From Chloroflexota bacterium (GTDB lineage: Bacteria; Chloroflexota; Limnocylindria; Limnocylindrales; CSP1-4), in the NCBI GenBank assembly GCA_013696945.1, contig JACCXQ010000018.1, positions 1 to 8,116 of the forward strand: a stretch of 8,116 nucleotides of DNA, read 5' to 3'. The position numbers and the translations under genes are program-made. This document shows positions 1 to 6,404 of this stretch, one piece after another. The notes below the pieces were generated by a model. That model was not told the origin of the DNA. It worked only from the letters and a program-made list of their open reading frames with translations, and searched no databases. Within the stretch, counting starts at the first letter, position 1. The number at the start of each line of letters is the position of its first letter.

Positions 1-1754
1 CGGATGCCGATCTTGCGCCCCGAGGGGTGGGCGATGATGTCGACGTTCGGGTTCCGGAGTGCCGTCATGTAGCGCTCCATGAGCTGCTTGCGCGGCTGTC
101 TCCGGCCCACATGGAGTGACGCGATGACCACGTCGAAGCGGGCAAGGAGCGCGTCGTCGTAGTCCAGGCGGCCGTCCGTTCGGATCTCCATCTCACACCC
201 GTGCAGCAGGCGAAAGCCGCTCGCGTGTGCACCATGGGGAGCGCCGCCCCCCGACTCCTCCCGCGCGAAGCGCTCGTTCAGCTCGGCGATGATCCGGCGC
301 TGCTGCTCCACGCGTGTCGGGTCCAGCCCGTTCGCGATGGTCAGGCTCTGCGAGTGGTCGGTGAGGACCTGGTAGGCGTAGCCGCGGCGACGGGCAGCGT
401 CGGACCATGCGTCGATCGGCTTGCTCCCGTCCGACCAATCCGAATGCGTGTGGCAATCGCCCTGGAGGTCCCCGAGATCGACGAGGAGGGGCAGTGTGCC
501 GGCCGATGCCGCCTCGATCTCGCCGCGGTCCTCGCGCAGCTCCGGCTCGATGAACGGCAGCCCCAGGAATCCGTAGACCTCCGCTTCCGTGGCGAAGGTC
601 CGACGTTCGGCGGCTTCACCCTCCGCCGGTTCCCCGTCGTCGCCGATACGCACGAAGCCATGCTCGGAGAGGCTCCATCCGATGTCCCGCGCGAGCTCGC
701 GGAGCCGGACGTTGTGCTCGGCCGAGCCGGTGAAATGGACGAGGTAGGTGCCGGTCCGGCCGGTCGGCATCGTCATCACGTCGAGCTGGGGGCCGCGCAT
801 CAGCTGAACGGTCGTCCGATGCTGGCCCAAACGGCCGCCGTGACCGCCGACGCGTTCGACCGCGGCAAGTCCATGCACCACCTGGATCAGCTCGACCGGG
901 CGATCGGTCTCCACCAGCAGGTCCAGATCCCCGACCGTTTCGCGACGACGCCGGAAGGAGCCGGCCGCCACGACCTCGCTGACCCCGGGCGCTCCCTCGA
1001 GCAGGCTTTCAAGCCGGGAGAGGATCTCGTGAGCCTGGCCGAGGCGCATCCGGCGAGGCGGCCGCCGGCGCAGCTGCTCGAGCCCGTCGAGGATCTTCTT
1101 CTCCGTTCGCTCGCTGATCCCGCGGACCGCGCGGAGGCGCCCCTCCCGCGCGGCGACCTCCAGCTCATCGAGCGTGGCGATGCCCAACCCGCGCCACAGG
1201 TCGCCGGCCGTGCGCGGCCCGAGTCCCGGGACGGCGAGCAGCGTCACGAGCGATGGCGGCACGTCCCGCCTGAGCCGCTCGTAGAAGCGGAGCCTGCCCG
1301 TGTCGGCCAGCTCGTCCAGCTTGTCGGCGATCGCGCGGCCCACCCCCGACAGCGCGGGCGGTTCGCCGCGCCGGAACGCCGCTGCGATGTCGACGGGGCT
1401 GTGCGCGATCGAGTCGGCCGCCCGCCTGTAGGCGCCGACCTTGAACGGCATCTCCCCCTGGAGCTCGAGCATGTCCCCGATCTCGTAGAAGATCCGCGCC
1501 AGCTCGTCGTTGCGCAGGAGTGGCACCTCATCGCCGCGCGAGGCACGCGGGCGTGTCTCGTACGGCGGGTCGTCCGGGTCCACCGCCACGACTTCCTGAG
1601 GCGCCGGCGCCGGCGAGTCCGCCTCGCTGATGTCACCGTCGGCGGGCTCCACGGCCGCCACGGGCTCCACGGGCTCCACGGGCGCCGGTGGCCCCGCATC
1701 GCGCTTGGCACGCGGCGGCGCCGAGCGACGCGCTCTCGGCGCGGGTGGACTCAC
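1..1754 (-). CDS. polX: Family X DNA polymerase with C-terminal PHP nuclease domain (PolX), 3' end beyond window
   Basis: Bacterial PolX fills short gaps in base excision repair and carries a PHP-type 3'-5' exonuclease/AP-processing domain; it acts in the cytoplasm. Counting from the GTG at 1754, 584 residues are visible. Residues 1-77 are a Pro/Ala/Glu-rich tail. The PolX fold starts near 78 (ELARIFYEIGDMLELQG), with a helix-hairpin-helix near 170-180 (AVPGLGPRT). The polymerase nucleotidyl site is GSFRRRRETVGDLDLL with D276 and D278, plus D325 in QLDVM. PHP metal ligands seen are H435 and H437 (DCHTHSDWSDG), H467 (LTDHS), E521 (GCEME), H548 (ASLHVG) and H576 (IAHPSGR). The final Asp-x-His motif and roughly 80 residues should lie beyond position 1. 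The start is supported by GGAGG four bases upstream and by the GTGA overlap with the cyclase stop. An in-frame GTG at 1526 (residue 77) would remove the tail but has no good ribosome binding site. The family call is firm; both active sites look intact as far as visible. Confidence 0.95.
   Translation of the reverse strand, partial: MSPPAPRARRSAPPRAKRDAGPPAPVEPVEPVAAVEPADGDISEADSPAPAPQEVVAVDPDDPPYETRPRASRGDEVPLLRNDELARIFYEIGDMLELQGEMPFKVGAYRRAADSIAHSPVDIAAAFRRGEPPALSGVGRAIADKLDELADTGRLRFYERLRRDVPPSLVTLLAVPGLGPRTAGDLWRGLGIATLDELEVAAREGRLRAVRGISERTEKKILDGLEQLRRRPPRRMRLGQAHEILSRLESLLEGAPGVSEVVAAGSFRRRRETVGDLDLLVETDRPVELIQVVHGLAAVERVGGHGGRLGQHRTTVQLMRGPQLDVMTMPTGRTGTYLVHFTGSAEHNVRLRELARDIGWSLSEHGFVRIGDDGEPAEGEAAERRTFATEAEVYGFLGLPFIEPELREDRGEIEAASAGTLPLLVDLGDLQGDCHTHSDWSDGSKPIDAWSDAARRRGYAYQVLTDHSQSLTIANGLDPTRVEQQRRIIAELNERFAREESGGGAPHGAHASGFRLLHGCEMEIRTDGRLDYDDALLARFDVVIASLHVGRRQPRKQLMERYMTALRNPNVDIIAHPSGRKIGI
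1644..1679 (-). repeat. 9-bp tandem repeat encoding Val-Glu-Pro units in the PolX tail
   Basis: Plus-strand unit GGGCTCCAC occurs at 1644-1652, 1662-1670 and 1671-1679, with a degenerate copy (GGCCGCCAC) at 1653-1661. On the minus strand each perfect unit reads GTGGAGCCC, that is Val-Glu-Pro, in the polX frame. Nine-base units change length without breaking the frame. The segment falls in the low-complexity N-terminal tail, not in the folded domains. Confidence 0.75.
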
Positions 1755-3100
1755 GCAGCCTCCACACGGTCGCGGCCGCGTCGCTTGGCCAGGTAGAGCG
1801 CACGGTCGGCGCGCTCGATGAGCTCCGGCATCGCCATATCCGCCTCCCCTGCCACCGCCACGCCCACGGAGACGGTCACGGAGTGCTCGATGCCCAGCCG
1901 CTCGCCCGGGATCGCGGCGACCGCGGCACGGACGCGCTCCGCGACCTCGACCGCCTGTGTCGAGCTGGCGCGCCGAAGGATGACCGCGAACTCCTCGCCG
2001 CCGTAGCGGGCCGGCGTGTCCTCCGCCCGCACCGTGGTGTAGATGACACCGGCCACGGCGCGCAGGACCGCATCACCCGTCGCGTGGCCGTAGCGGTCGT
2101 TGAGCTTCTTGAAGCGGTCGATGTCGATCATCAGGATCCCCACATCGTCGCCGGAACGCCGATGCGGCCGGACGACCGAGATGAGCTCGTCGAAGTAGCG
2201 CCTGTTCGGGAGCCCGGTCAGCGCGTCGATGTTCGCACGGGCCTCCGCTTCCTCGAGCGCGAACGCGCGAGCGAATGCAGCAGAGACCTCACCGGCGGCC
2301 CAGACCAGGAGCCGGCGATCCTGGTCGCTCCAGCTGTCGCGGGTCCGTTTGGAGAGGATGAGCGCGCCGACGAAGCCACGTTCGGCGATGAGCGGCGCGG
2401 CCAGCGTGAAGGGCAGCCCGTAGCCCGACCGGACGCGCCGCGTCACTTCGTCGGCAGCTTCCTGGAAGCGAAGCGTCGCCTGCACGCGTGGTGGCCCGTC
2501 CCGGGGGGTCGCCGCCGTGGCAGGAGGCTCGGCTGGATCGCCCAGGATGTCGGGCCGGAGCAGCGTCCGCGATTCCGGCACGGCAGCGCTGGCGGACACC
2601 AGCGTGACCTCGAGCGTCCCGTCCGCCTGCGTCTGCCTCGCGACCACGACATGGTCGGCTCCGGAGCTGAAGCGCAGCTCATCGACGATCGCATCGACGA
2701 CCGACCCGGGCGACACGGTGCGCGAGAGGCCTTGGAGGATGCGCGTGAAGCTCTCCTCTCGAGCGGCGCGCCGCCGGCTGCCGGGCCCGCCAGGCCGCCG
2801 GAGCAGCACGACCGCCACGAGCGCCGCGACGACGACCGCCTGGAGCACCTCGAGCGCGGTCGGCGCACCTTCGAGCAGCGCCGCCGCGGTGATCCCCGAG
2901 AGCAGCACGAGCAAGATGCCCAGCACGACCCGGGATCGCGCCGGCCGCCGCTCCCGTCCGCTCTCCGCGGCCGAGGGGATAGGGGCGATCTCCCGGTCGG
3001 TCACGTCACGACGAGCATGCCGGGCGGCCGCCGACCTGTCCAGCGCGCTACACTCCCGGCGGCCCGGTGGGACGAACGTCCCGGCCGGCCGGCCCAGCAC
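1751..3100 (-). CDS. Membrane-anchored GAF-GGDEF diguanylate cyclase
   Basis: Likely makes cyclic di-GMP from two GTP at the inner face of the membrane. In 449-residue numbering, a basic tail precedes two hydrophobic helices (about 58-78 and 82-100). A GAF-like sensor follows (about 114-285, ending in a GFVGALILSKR-type strand and a long helix), then GGDEF (about 288-449). NIDALTGLPNRR, MIDIDRFKKLND, YGHATGD and the signature GGEEF at 367-371 are all present, so the enzyme should be active. RAED at 358-361 sits exactly five residues before GGEEF and matches the inhibitory RxxD I-site, implying product feedback. No EAL or HD-GYP domain is present. The start is uncertain: GTG at 3100 gives the longest form with only a weak GGTGGAG ten bases upstream, while GTG at 3004 (417 residues, beginning VTDREIAP) keeps every domain but has no clear ribosome site. 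It overlaps polX by four bases and diverges from the MgtE-like gene. The GAF ligand is unknown. Confidence 0.92.
   Translation of the reverse strand: MLGRPAGTFVPPGRRECSALDRSAAARHARRDVTDREIAPIPSAAESGRERRPARSRVVLGILLVLLSGITAAALLEGAPTALEVLQAVVVAALVAVVLLRRPGGPGSRRRAAREESFTRILQGLSRTVSPGSVVDAIVDELRFSSGADHVVVARQTQADGTLEVTLVSASAAVPESRTLLRPDILGDPAEPPATAATPRDGPPRVQATLRFQEAADEVTRRVRSGYGLPFTLAAPLIAERGFVGALILSKRTRDSWSDQDRRLLVWAAGEVSAAFARAFALEEAEARANIDALTGLPNRRYFDELISVVRPHRRSGDDVGILMIDIDRFKKLNDRYGHATGDAVLRAVAGVIYTTVRAEDTPARYGGEEFAVILRRASSTQAVEVAERVRAAVAAIPGERLGIEHSVTVSVGVAVAGEADMAMPELIERADRALYLAKRRGRDRVEAA
1759..1763 (-). promoter_or_regulatory. Ribosome binding site of polX inside the cyclase gene
   Basis: On the minus strand GGAGG lies four bases before the GTG at 1754, within the last codons of the cyclase gene. 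It decides the polX start in favour of 1754 over internal GTG codons. It also suggests that ribosomes finishing the cyclase re-initiate on polX through the shared GTGA. Confidence 0.6.
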
Positions 3101-3110
3101 GCACCGGAGG

Positions 3111-3125
3111 CTCCACCGCGTGGAG
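3111..3125. repeat. Perfect inverted repeat, candidate operator
   Basis: CTCCACCGCGTGGAG has 6-base arms around a CGC centre. It lies 130 bp before the MgtE-like start and 11 bp before the longest possible cyclase start. The symmetry and divergent location suit a dimeric repressor site, but short palindromes also arise by chance in GC-rich DNA. Confidence 0.4.
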
Positions 3126-3142
3126 AACGGACCGAGTACCGG

Positions 3143-3159
3143 CGGCGCCCCAGGCGCCG
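3143..3159. repeat. Perfect GC-rich inverted repeat, possible leader hairpin or operator
   Basis: CGGCGCC and GGCGCCG arms of seven bases flank a CCA loop. It is about 95 bp upstream of the MgtE-like start. As RNA it would form a strong all-GC stem in the leader, if transcription begins upstream of it. No T-run follows, so it is not a standard intrinsic terminator. Confidence 0.4.
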
Positions 3160-3240
3160 ACGGTCGCGATGGGACCCGAACCGCCGCACCGGAGCAGCGC
3201 GACTAGCCGAGCGCGCGACCCGCGGCGGAGCGGTCCGCCA

Positions 3241-3247
3241 GAGGTGG
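3241..3247 (+). promoter_or_regulatory. Ribosome binding site of the MgtE-like gene
   Basis: GAGGTGG sits seven bases before the ATG at 3255, a good match to the anti-Shine-Dalgarno sequence with optimal spacing. It fixes the start of the first gene of the plus-strand pair. Confidence 0.65.
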
Positions 3248-3254
3248 TTACGCG

Positions 3255-4520
3255 ATGCTCTACCTGAGTCAGGCCATCGGCCGGCCGGTGCGTGACCGGC
3301 AGTCGGACCAGATCGGCAAGGTCGCCGATCTCATCGTGGCGTTGGGCAGCCCCTACCCGCCGGTGACCGGCCTGGTGATGACCAGCGGACGCCGGCGCAC
3401 GTTCCTGCCGTGGACCAGCGTGGACTCGTTCGACGCGGCAGGCGCCACGCTGGCGACGCATACGCTCGACATCGACCGCTTCGAGCAGCGACCGAACGAG
3501 CTGCTCCTGTTCCAGGATCTCCAGGACAAGCAGATCGTGGACATCGACGGGCGCAAGGTCGTGCGCATCAACGACCTGCGGCTCGACCACATCGAGGGCC
3601 GCCTCCATCTTGTCGCCGTCGATGTCGGCGCGGCGGGCCTGTTGCGCAGGCTCGGCATGGAGGGACCGTTCCGGACCATCGCCCGGAACCTGCGCCTTGG
3701 CGTGCCCGAGCGCTACATCGACTGGGAGGACGTCGACCCGCTGGAGAGCTCGATCGCCTCGATCCGCCTGCGCGTGCCGCATGCCGGCCTGCGCGAGCTC
3801 CATCCCGCGGACCTCGCGTCGATCATCGACGAGCTCGCGCCGCGGGATCGTGCAGGCATCCTCGCCGCACTGGACGATGAGGCGGCCGCGGACGCCATCG
3901 AGGAGATGGAGCCCGATACCCAGGTCGAGGTTCTCGAGGACCTGGCGCCCGAGCGCGCCGCCGACATCCTCGAGGAGATGAGCCCCGACGACGCGGCCGA
4001 TCTCGTCGCCGATCTCTCCGAGGCGGCCCGGCGCGAGATCCTCCCGCTCATGGAGCGCGACGAGGCGGAAGAGGTGGCGCAGCTCCTGGGCTATCCCGAG
4101 GACTCGGCCGGCGGGATCATGACCACCGAGTTCGTCGCCATCCCCGAGACGCTGACGGCCATCCAGACCATCGAGCGTCTTCGTGAGCTCGAGCCGGACG
4201 CCGAGACGATCTACTACATCTACGTGGTCGACGACGACGGGCGGCTGACGGGCGTGCTGTCGCTGCGCGACCTGATCGTCGCGCGGCCCGATGCGGCCGT
4301 CCGCGACTTCATGATCCCCGAGCCTGTCGCGGTCGGGCTGCTGACAGACCACGAGGAGGTCGCCCAGGTCGTCGCGCGCTACAACCTGCTGGCCGTGCCG
4401 GTGGTCGACGACGAGAACCGGCTGGCCGGCATCGTGACCGTGGACGACGCCATCGACACCGTGCTGCCCACGGCGTGGAAGCGGCGCCTGCCGAAGCTGT
4501 TCAGCCGGACCGGCGGCTAG
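3255..4520 (+). CDS. Soluble PRC-barrel / MgtE N-domain / CBS-pair protein without a membrane domain
   Basis: This 421-residue protein is probably a cytoplasmic ion or nucleotide sensor. Two PRC-barrel-like segments come first (about 4-70, and 85-133 with DIDGRKVVRINDLRLD). An MgtE N-terminal superhelical domain follows (about 180-275), built of repeated L-x-P helices such as LAPERAADILEEM and SPDDAADLVADL. A CBS pair follows, opening with the MgtE-type junction YPEDSAGGIMTTEFVA at about 280 and IYYIYVVDDDGRLTGVLSLRDL, and ending near 405. The C-terminus is short and basic. There is no hydrophobic segment, so the roughly five-helix channel of true MgtE is absent and this cannot itself be a Mg2+ transporter. 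The stop at 4520 is a natural end, since the transporter starts after one more base. Acidic clusters suit divalent-cation binding, and CBS pairs can also bind adenine nucleotides. Inferred role: regulating the adjacent transporter. Automatic annotation may wrongly call it a magnesium transporter. Confidence 0.9.
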   Translation: MLYLSQAIGRPVRDRQSDQIGKVADLIVALGSPYPPVTGLVMTSGRRRTFLPWTSVDSFDAAGATLATHTLDIDRFEQRPNELLLFQDLQDKQIVDIDGRKVVRINDLRLDHIEGRLHLVAVDVGAAGLLRRLGMEGPFRTIARNLRLGVPERYIDWEDVDPLESSIASIRLRVPHAGLRELHPADLASIIDELAPRDRAGILAALDDEAAADAIEEMEPDTQVEVLEDLAPERAADILEEMSPDDAADLVADLSEAARREILPLMERDEAEEVAQLLGYPEDSAGGIMTTEFVAIPETLTAIQTIERLRELEPDAETIYYIYVVDDDGRLTGVLSLRDLIVARPDAAVRDFMIPEPVAVGLLTDHEEVAQVVARYNLLAVPVVDDENRLAGIVTVDDAIDTVLPTAWKRRLPKLFSRTGG

Positions 4521-4521
4521 G

Positions 4522-5922
4522 GTGCAGCGACCGTCGCTCGGCCGGCGGCCGGACGCGACGCGAGCGCCGCGGTCGCGGCGGCTGCCCGCCCCTCCCCGGA
4601 TCGGAGCGCTGGCACGCCTGCGCGACCGCATCGAGAGCCGCGAGTTCCTGCGGCTGCGCATCCGCTTCCGGCGCCGGCGGTTCCTGGCCTTCCTCGCTGT
4701 CCTCGGCCCGGGCCTCATCGCCGGGATCGTGGGGAACGACGCCGGCGGCATCACGACCTACTCGGTCCTCGGCTCACAGACGGGCTACCTGCTGCTGTGG
4801 CTCTTCCCGATCACGATCGTCGTCCTGGCGGTCGTGCAGGAGATGGCGGCGCGGCTCGGCGTGGTCACCGGACAGGGCCTGTCGGATCTCATCCGTGACC
4901 GGTTCGGCGTCCGCTGGACGGCTTTCGCGATGCTGGTCCTGCTCATCGCGAACGTGGCCAACACGATCGCCGAGTTCGCGGGCGCGTCGGCCGCGCTGGA
5001 GATCTTCAGCGTGCCCCGGCTGGTCACGGTGCCCGTCGTCGCGGTGGCCATCTGGGCGCTCGTCATCTTCGCCAGCTACCGGGCCCTCGAGCGCATCTTC
5101 CTGTCGATCAGCCTCGTCTTCCTGACCTATGTCGTGGCGGCCTTCGTGGGCCGGCCCGACTGGGCGGAGGTCGGCCGCGCGTTCATCCAGCCCAGCCTTG
5201 ATGTCCCCGGGATGCCGCTGGCGGCGACGCTGCTGCTGGCCGTGGCCGTCGTTGGCACGACCATCACCCCGTACATGCAGTTCTACCTCCAGTCGGCCGT
5301 CGCGGAGAAGGGCATCGACGAGGAGGAGCTGCGACTCGAACAGGCTGACGCCGTGGTGGGCTCGGTCTGGACGAACGTCGTCGCGGTGTTCATCGTGGTG
5401 GCCACGGCGAGCGCGCTGTTCGGCAGCGGGATCGCGCTCGAGACGGCGGGCCAGGCAGCAGAGGCGCTACGCCCCGTGGCAGGCGACCTGTCGAGCACGC
5501 TCTTCGCCGTCGGCCTCTTCGGAGCGAGCGTGCTGGCGGCGACGATCATGCCGATCAGCACCGCGTACGTGATCTGCGAGGCGTTCGGTTGGGAGTCGGG
5601 GGTAGGCAAGCCGTTCCGCGATGCGCCCGCGTTCTTCCTGATCTACACGTTCGTGCTGTTCTTCGGCGCCGCGGTGATGCTGCTGCCGGGATTGGACCTC
5701 ATCGGGCTGATCGTCGCGAGCCAATACCTCCAGGGACTGCTGCTCCCGGTCGTCCTCATCTTCATGTTCCTACTGGTCAACGACCGCCGACTCCTGGGCA
5801 GGCACGCGAACGGACGGCGACGGAACATCCTCACCGGGGTGGCCATCGGCCTTGTGATCCTCCTCGACGTCACTCTGCTCGGCGTGCAGGTGCTCGGCGC
5901 TCTCGGGGTACGGATCGGGTAG
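4522..5922 (+). CDS. Divergent NRAMP-family divalent metal transporter
   Basis: An inner-membrane protein of 466 residues with 11 predicted helices in the NRAMP (LeuT-like) order. A very basic 53-residue tail precedes TM1 (GPGLIAGIVGNDAGG). TM6 carries VGTTITPYMQFYLQS, followed by the LRLEQADAVVGSVW loop, as in NRAMP proteins. Canonical Mn/Fe NRAMPs have DPGN in TM1 and MPH in TM6. Here TM1 reads D73-A-G-G76 and TM6 reads T249-P-Y251, so the aspartate stays but the asparagine and the metal-selective methionine are lost. Substrate is therefore uncertain: Mg2+ or another hard cation is as plausible as Mn2+ or Fe2+. The GTG start lies one base after the upstream stop and has no separate strong ribosome site, so translation is probably coupled to the MgtE-like gene. 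The nearest later in-frame start candidates fall within TM1. Family call is strong, substrate is not. Confidence 0.92.
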   Translation: MQRPSLGRRPDATRAPRSRRLPAPPRIGALARLRDRIESREFLRLRIRFRRRRFLAFLAVLGPGLIAGIVGNDAGGITTYSVLGSQTGYLLLWLFPITIVVLAVVQEMAARLGVVTGQGLSDLIRDRFGVRWTAFAMLVLLIANVANTIAEFAGASAALEIFSVPRLVTVPVVAVAIWALVIFASYRALERIFLSISLVFLTYVVAAFVGRPDWAEVGRAFIQPSLDVPGMPLAATLLLAVAVVGTTITPYMQFYLQSAVAEKGIDEEELRLEQADAVVGSVWTNVVAVFIVVATASALFGSGIALETAGQAAEALRPVAGDLSSTLFAVGLFGASVLAATIMPISTAYVICEAFGWESGVGKPFRDAPAFFLIYTFVLFFGAAVMLLPGLDLIGLIVASQYLQGLLLPVVLIFMFLLVNDRRLLGRHANGRRRNILTGVAIGLVILLDVTLLGVQVLGALGVRIG

Positions 5923-5933
5923 GCCCGCGGGCG

Positions 5934-5979
5934 CGGCAGCCCTGGCGCGCGGCAGCCCTGGGTGCGGCGGCAGCCCTGG
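5934..5979. repeat. Three-copy direct repeat CGGCAGCCCTGG
   Basis: Exact copies lie at 5934-5945, 5950-5961 and 5968-5979. The first two sit in a 16-bp tandem unit (5931-5946 and 5947-5962, differing only at the last base). The array starts 11 bp after the transporter stop and is preceded by the palindrome GCCCGCGGGC at 5923-5932. Function unknown; slippage expansion or a structured 3' untranslated region are both possible. Confidence 0.7.
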
Positions 5980-6034
5980 CGCGCGGCTCCGCGATCGGAT
6001 CTTCGGGCAGATGCTCGCCACGCGGGCAGTAGCG

Positions 6035-6059
6035 CGGGGTTCGGCCACTGGTCACCCCG
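6035..6059 (+). terminator. Bulged hairpin downstream of the transporter, possible terminator
   Basis: The arms CGGGGT and ACCCCG pair over six bases. Inside them GGCC and GGTC pair over four (one G-U) around an ACT loop, with a two-base TC bulge. This gives ten pairs about 112 bases past the transporter stop. No U-tract follows, so intrinsic termination would have to be of the U-less type; it could equally be an RNA-stabilising 3' structure. Confidence 0.35.
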
Positions 6060-6178
6060 TCCACCGAGCCGTCTCCAACGTCGCGTGAGAGCGCCCGTCT
6101 GTCGCCGCGGGCCTGGGGCGGGATAGGTTCGGCCCTACGCTCAGCAGGCGCGCACTCGGCCAGATAGCCACCGACCAA

Positions 6179-6196
6179 GATGGCCCTGTGGCCATC
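6179..6196. repeat. Perfect hairpin in the convergent region
   Basis: GATGGCC and GGCCATC form seven-base arms around a CTGT loop. A T-run is absent on both strands. It could end transcription weakly from either side or be a protein-binding palindrome. Confidence 0.35.
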
Positions 6197-6404
6197 CTGC
6201 GCACATCAGGCCGCCGGGAGCGCCTCAAGGAGCCGGTGGTGACCGCCGCACGTGCACATGGCCAGTAACGCGGCGATGAGTCGCAGTTAGTGCCCGTGAC
6301 GCGAGAACTTGGCCGGAGCCGGGCAGATGGTCGGGTGAGGCCCCGCGCTCTTGCCCGCGCATCGCCCCTTATGCATGGATGCGCATGGACGGGCGGCCGG
6401 CGGC

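Larger units (their letters stand above)
3101..3254. promoter_or_regulatory. Divergent intergenic control region between cyclase and MgtE-like gene
   Basis: This gap must hold the promoter of the plus-strand metal-transport pair, and probably that of the cyclase-polX pair. No convincing -35/-10 pair is visible on either strand, which is common in very GC-rich genomes. Its main features are two perfect inverted repeats (3111-3125 and 3143-3159) and the MgtE-like gene's ribosome site at 3241-3247. If the cyclase really starts at 3004, the control region extends left to 3005. Confidence 0.55.
5923..6404. other. 482-bp gene-free region between convergent units
   Basis: No open frame here looks like a gene on either strand. 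The region holds a three-copy 12-bp repeat (5934-5979), a bulged hairpin (6035-6059), a 7-bp-arm hairpin (6179-6196), and a 10-bp-offset direct repeat of GCATGGA (6373-6379 and 6383-6389) just beyond the toxin stop. No tRNA cloverleaf or mobile-element end was seen. Because the transporter and the toxin genes converge on it, it should contain terminators for both. Confidence 0.6.

Noticed and set aside
201..1796. 531-codon plus-strand open frame opposite polX
   Set aside because: Its translation has no domain-like pattern. The opposite strand gives a continuous PolX protein with both active sites. Long antisense frames are expected at this GC content.
3101..3254. Possible Mg2+ (M-box/ykoK) riboswitch ahead of the MgtE-like gene
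   Set aside because: Only two short hairpins are visible; none of the conserved M-box core sequence was recognised and the space is small for it.
1688..3295. 535-codon plus-strand open frame opposite the cyclase
   Set aside because: Arg/Gly/Ala-rich and motif-free, while the minus strand encodes a complete GAF-GGDEF protein.
3048..4754. 568-codon minus-strand open frame opposite the MgtE-like gene
   Set aside because: Longer than the real gene, but it is an antisense artefact. The plus strand carries the PRC, MgtE-N and CBS motifs and a good ribosome site.
5870..6178. 102-codon minus-strand frame starting with TTG
   Set aside because: Overlaps the end of the transporter, is Arg/Ala/Pro-rich, has a rare start and shows no motif.
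6089..6268. 59-codon plus-strand open stretch ending in TAA, with a protein-like segment QIATDQDGPVAILRTSG
   Set aside because: No usable start codon except a GTG 26 codons from the end, no ribosome site, and no recognised family. A decayed gene remnant cannot be excluded.
5923..6404. tRNA, CRISPR array or attachment site
   Set aside because: No cloverleaf or CCA end was found. The repeats are too short and too closely spaced for CRISPR, and no integrase or paired direct repeats flank the region.
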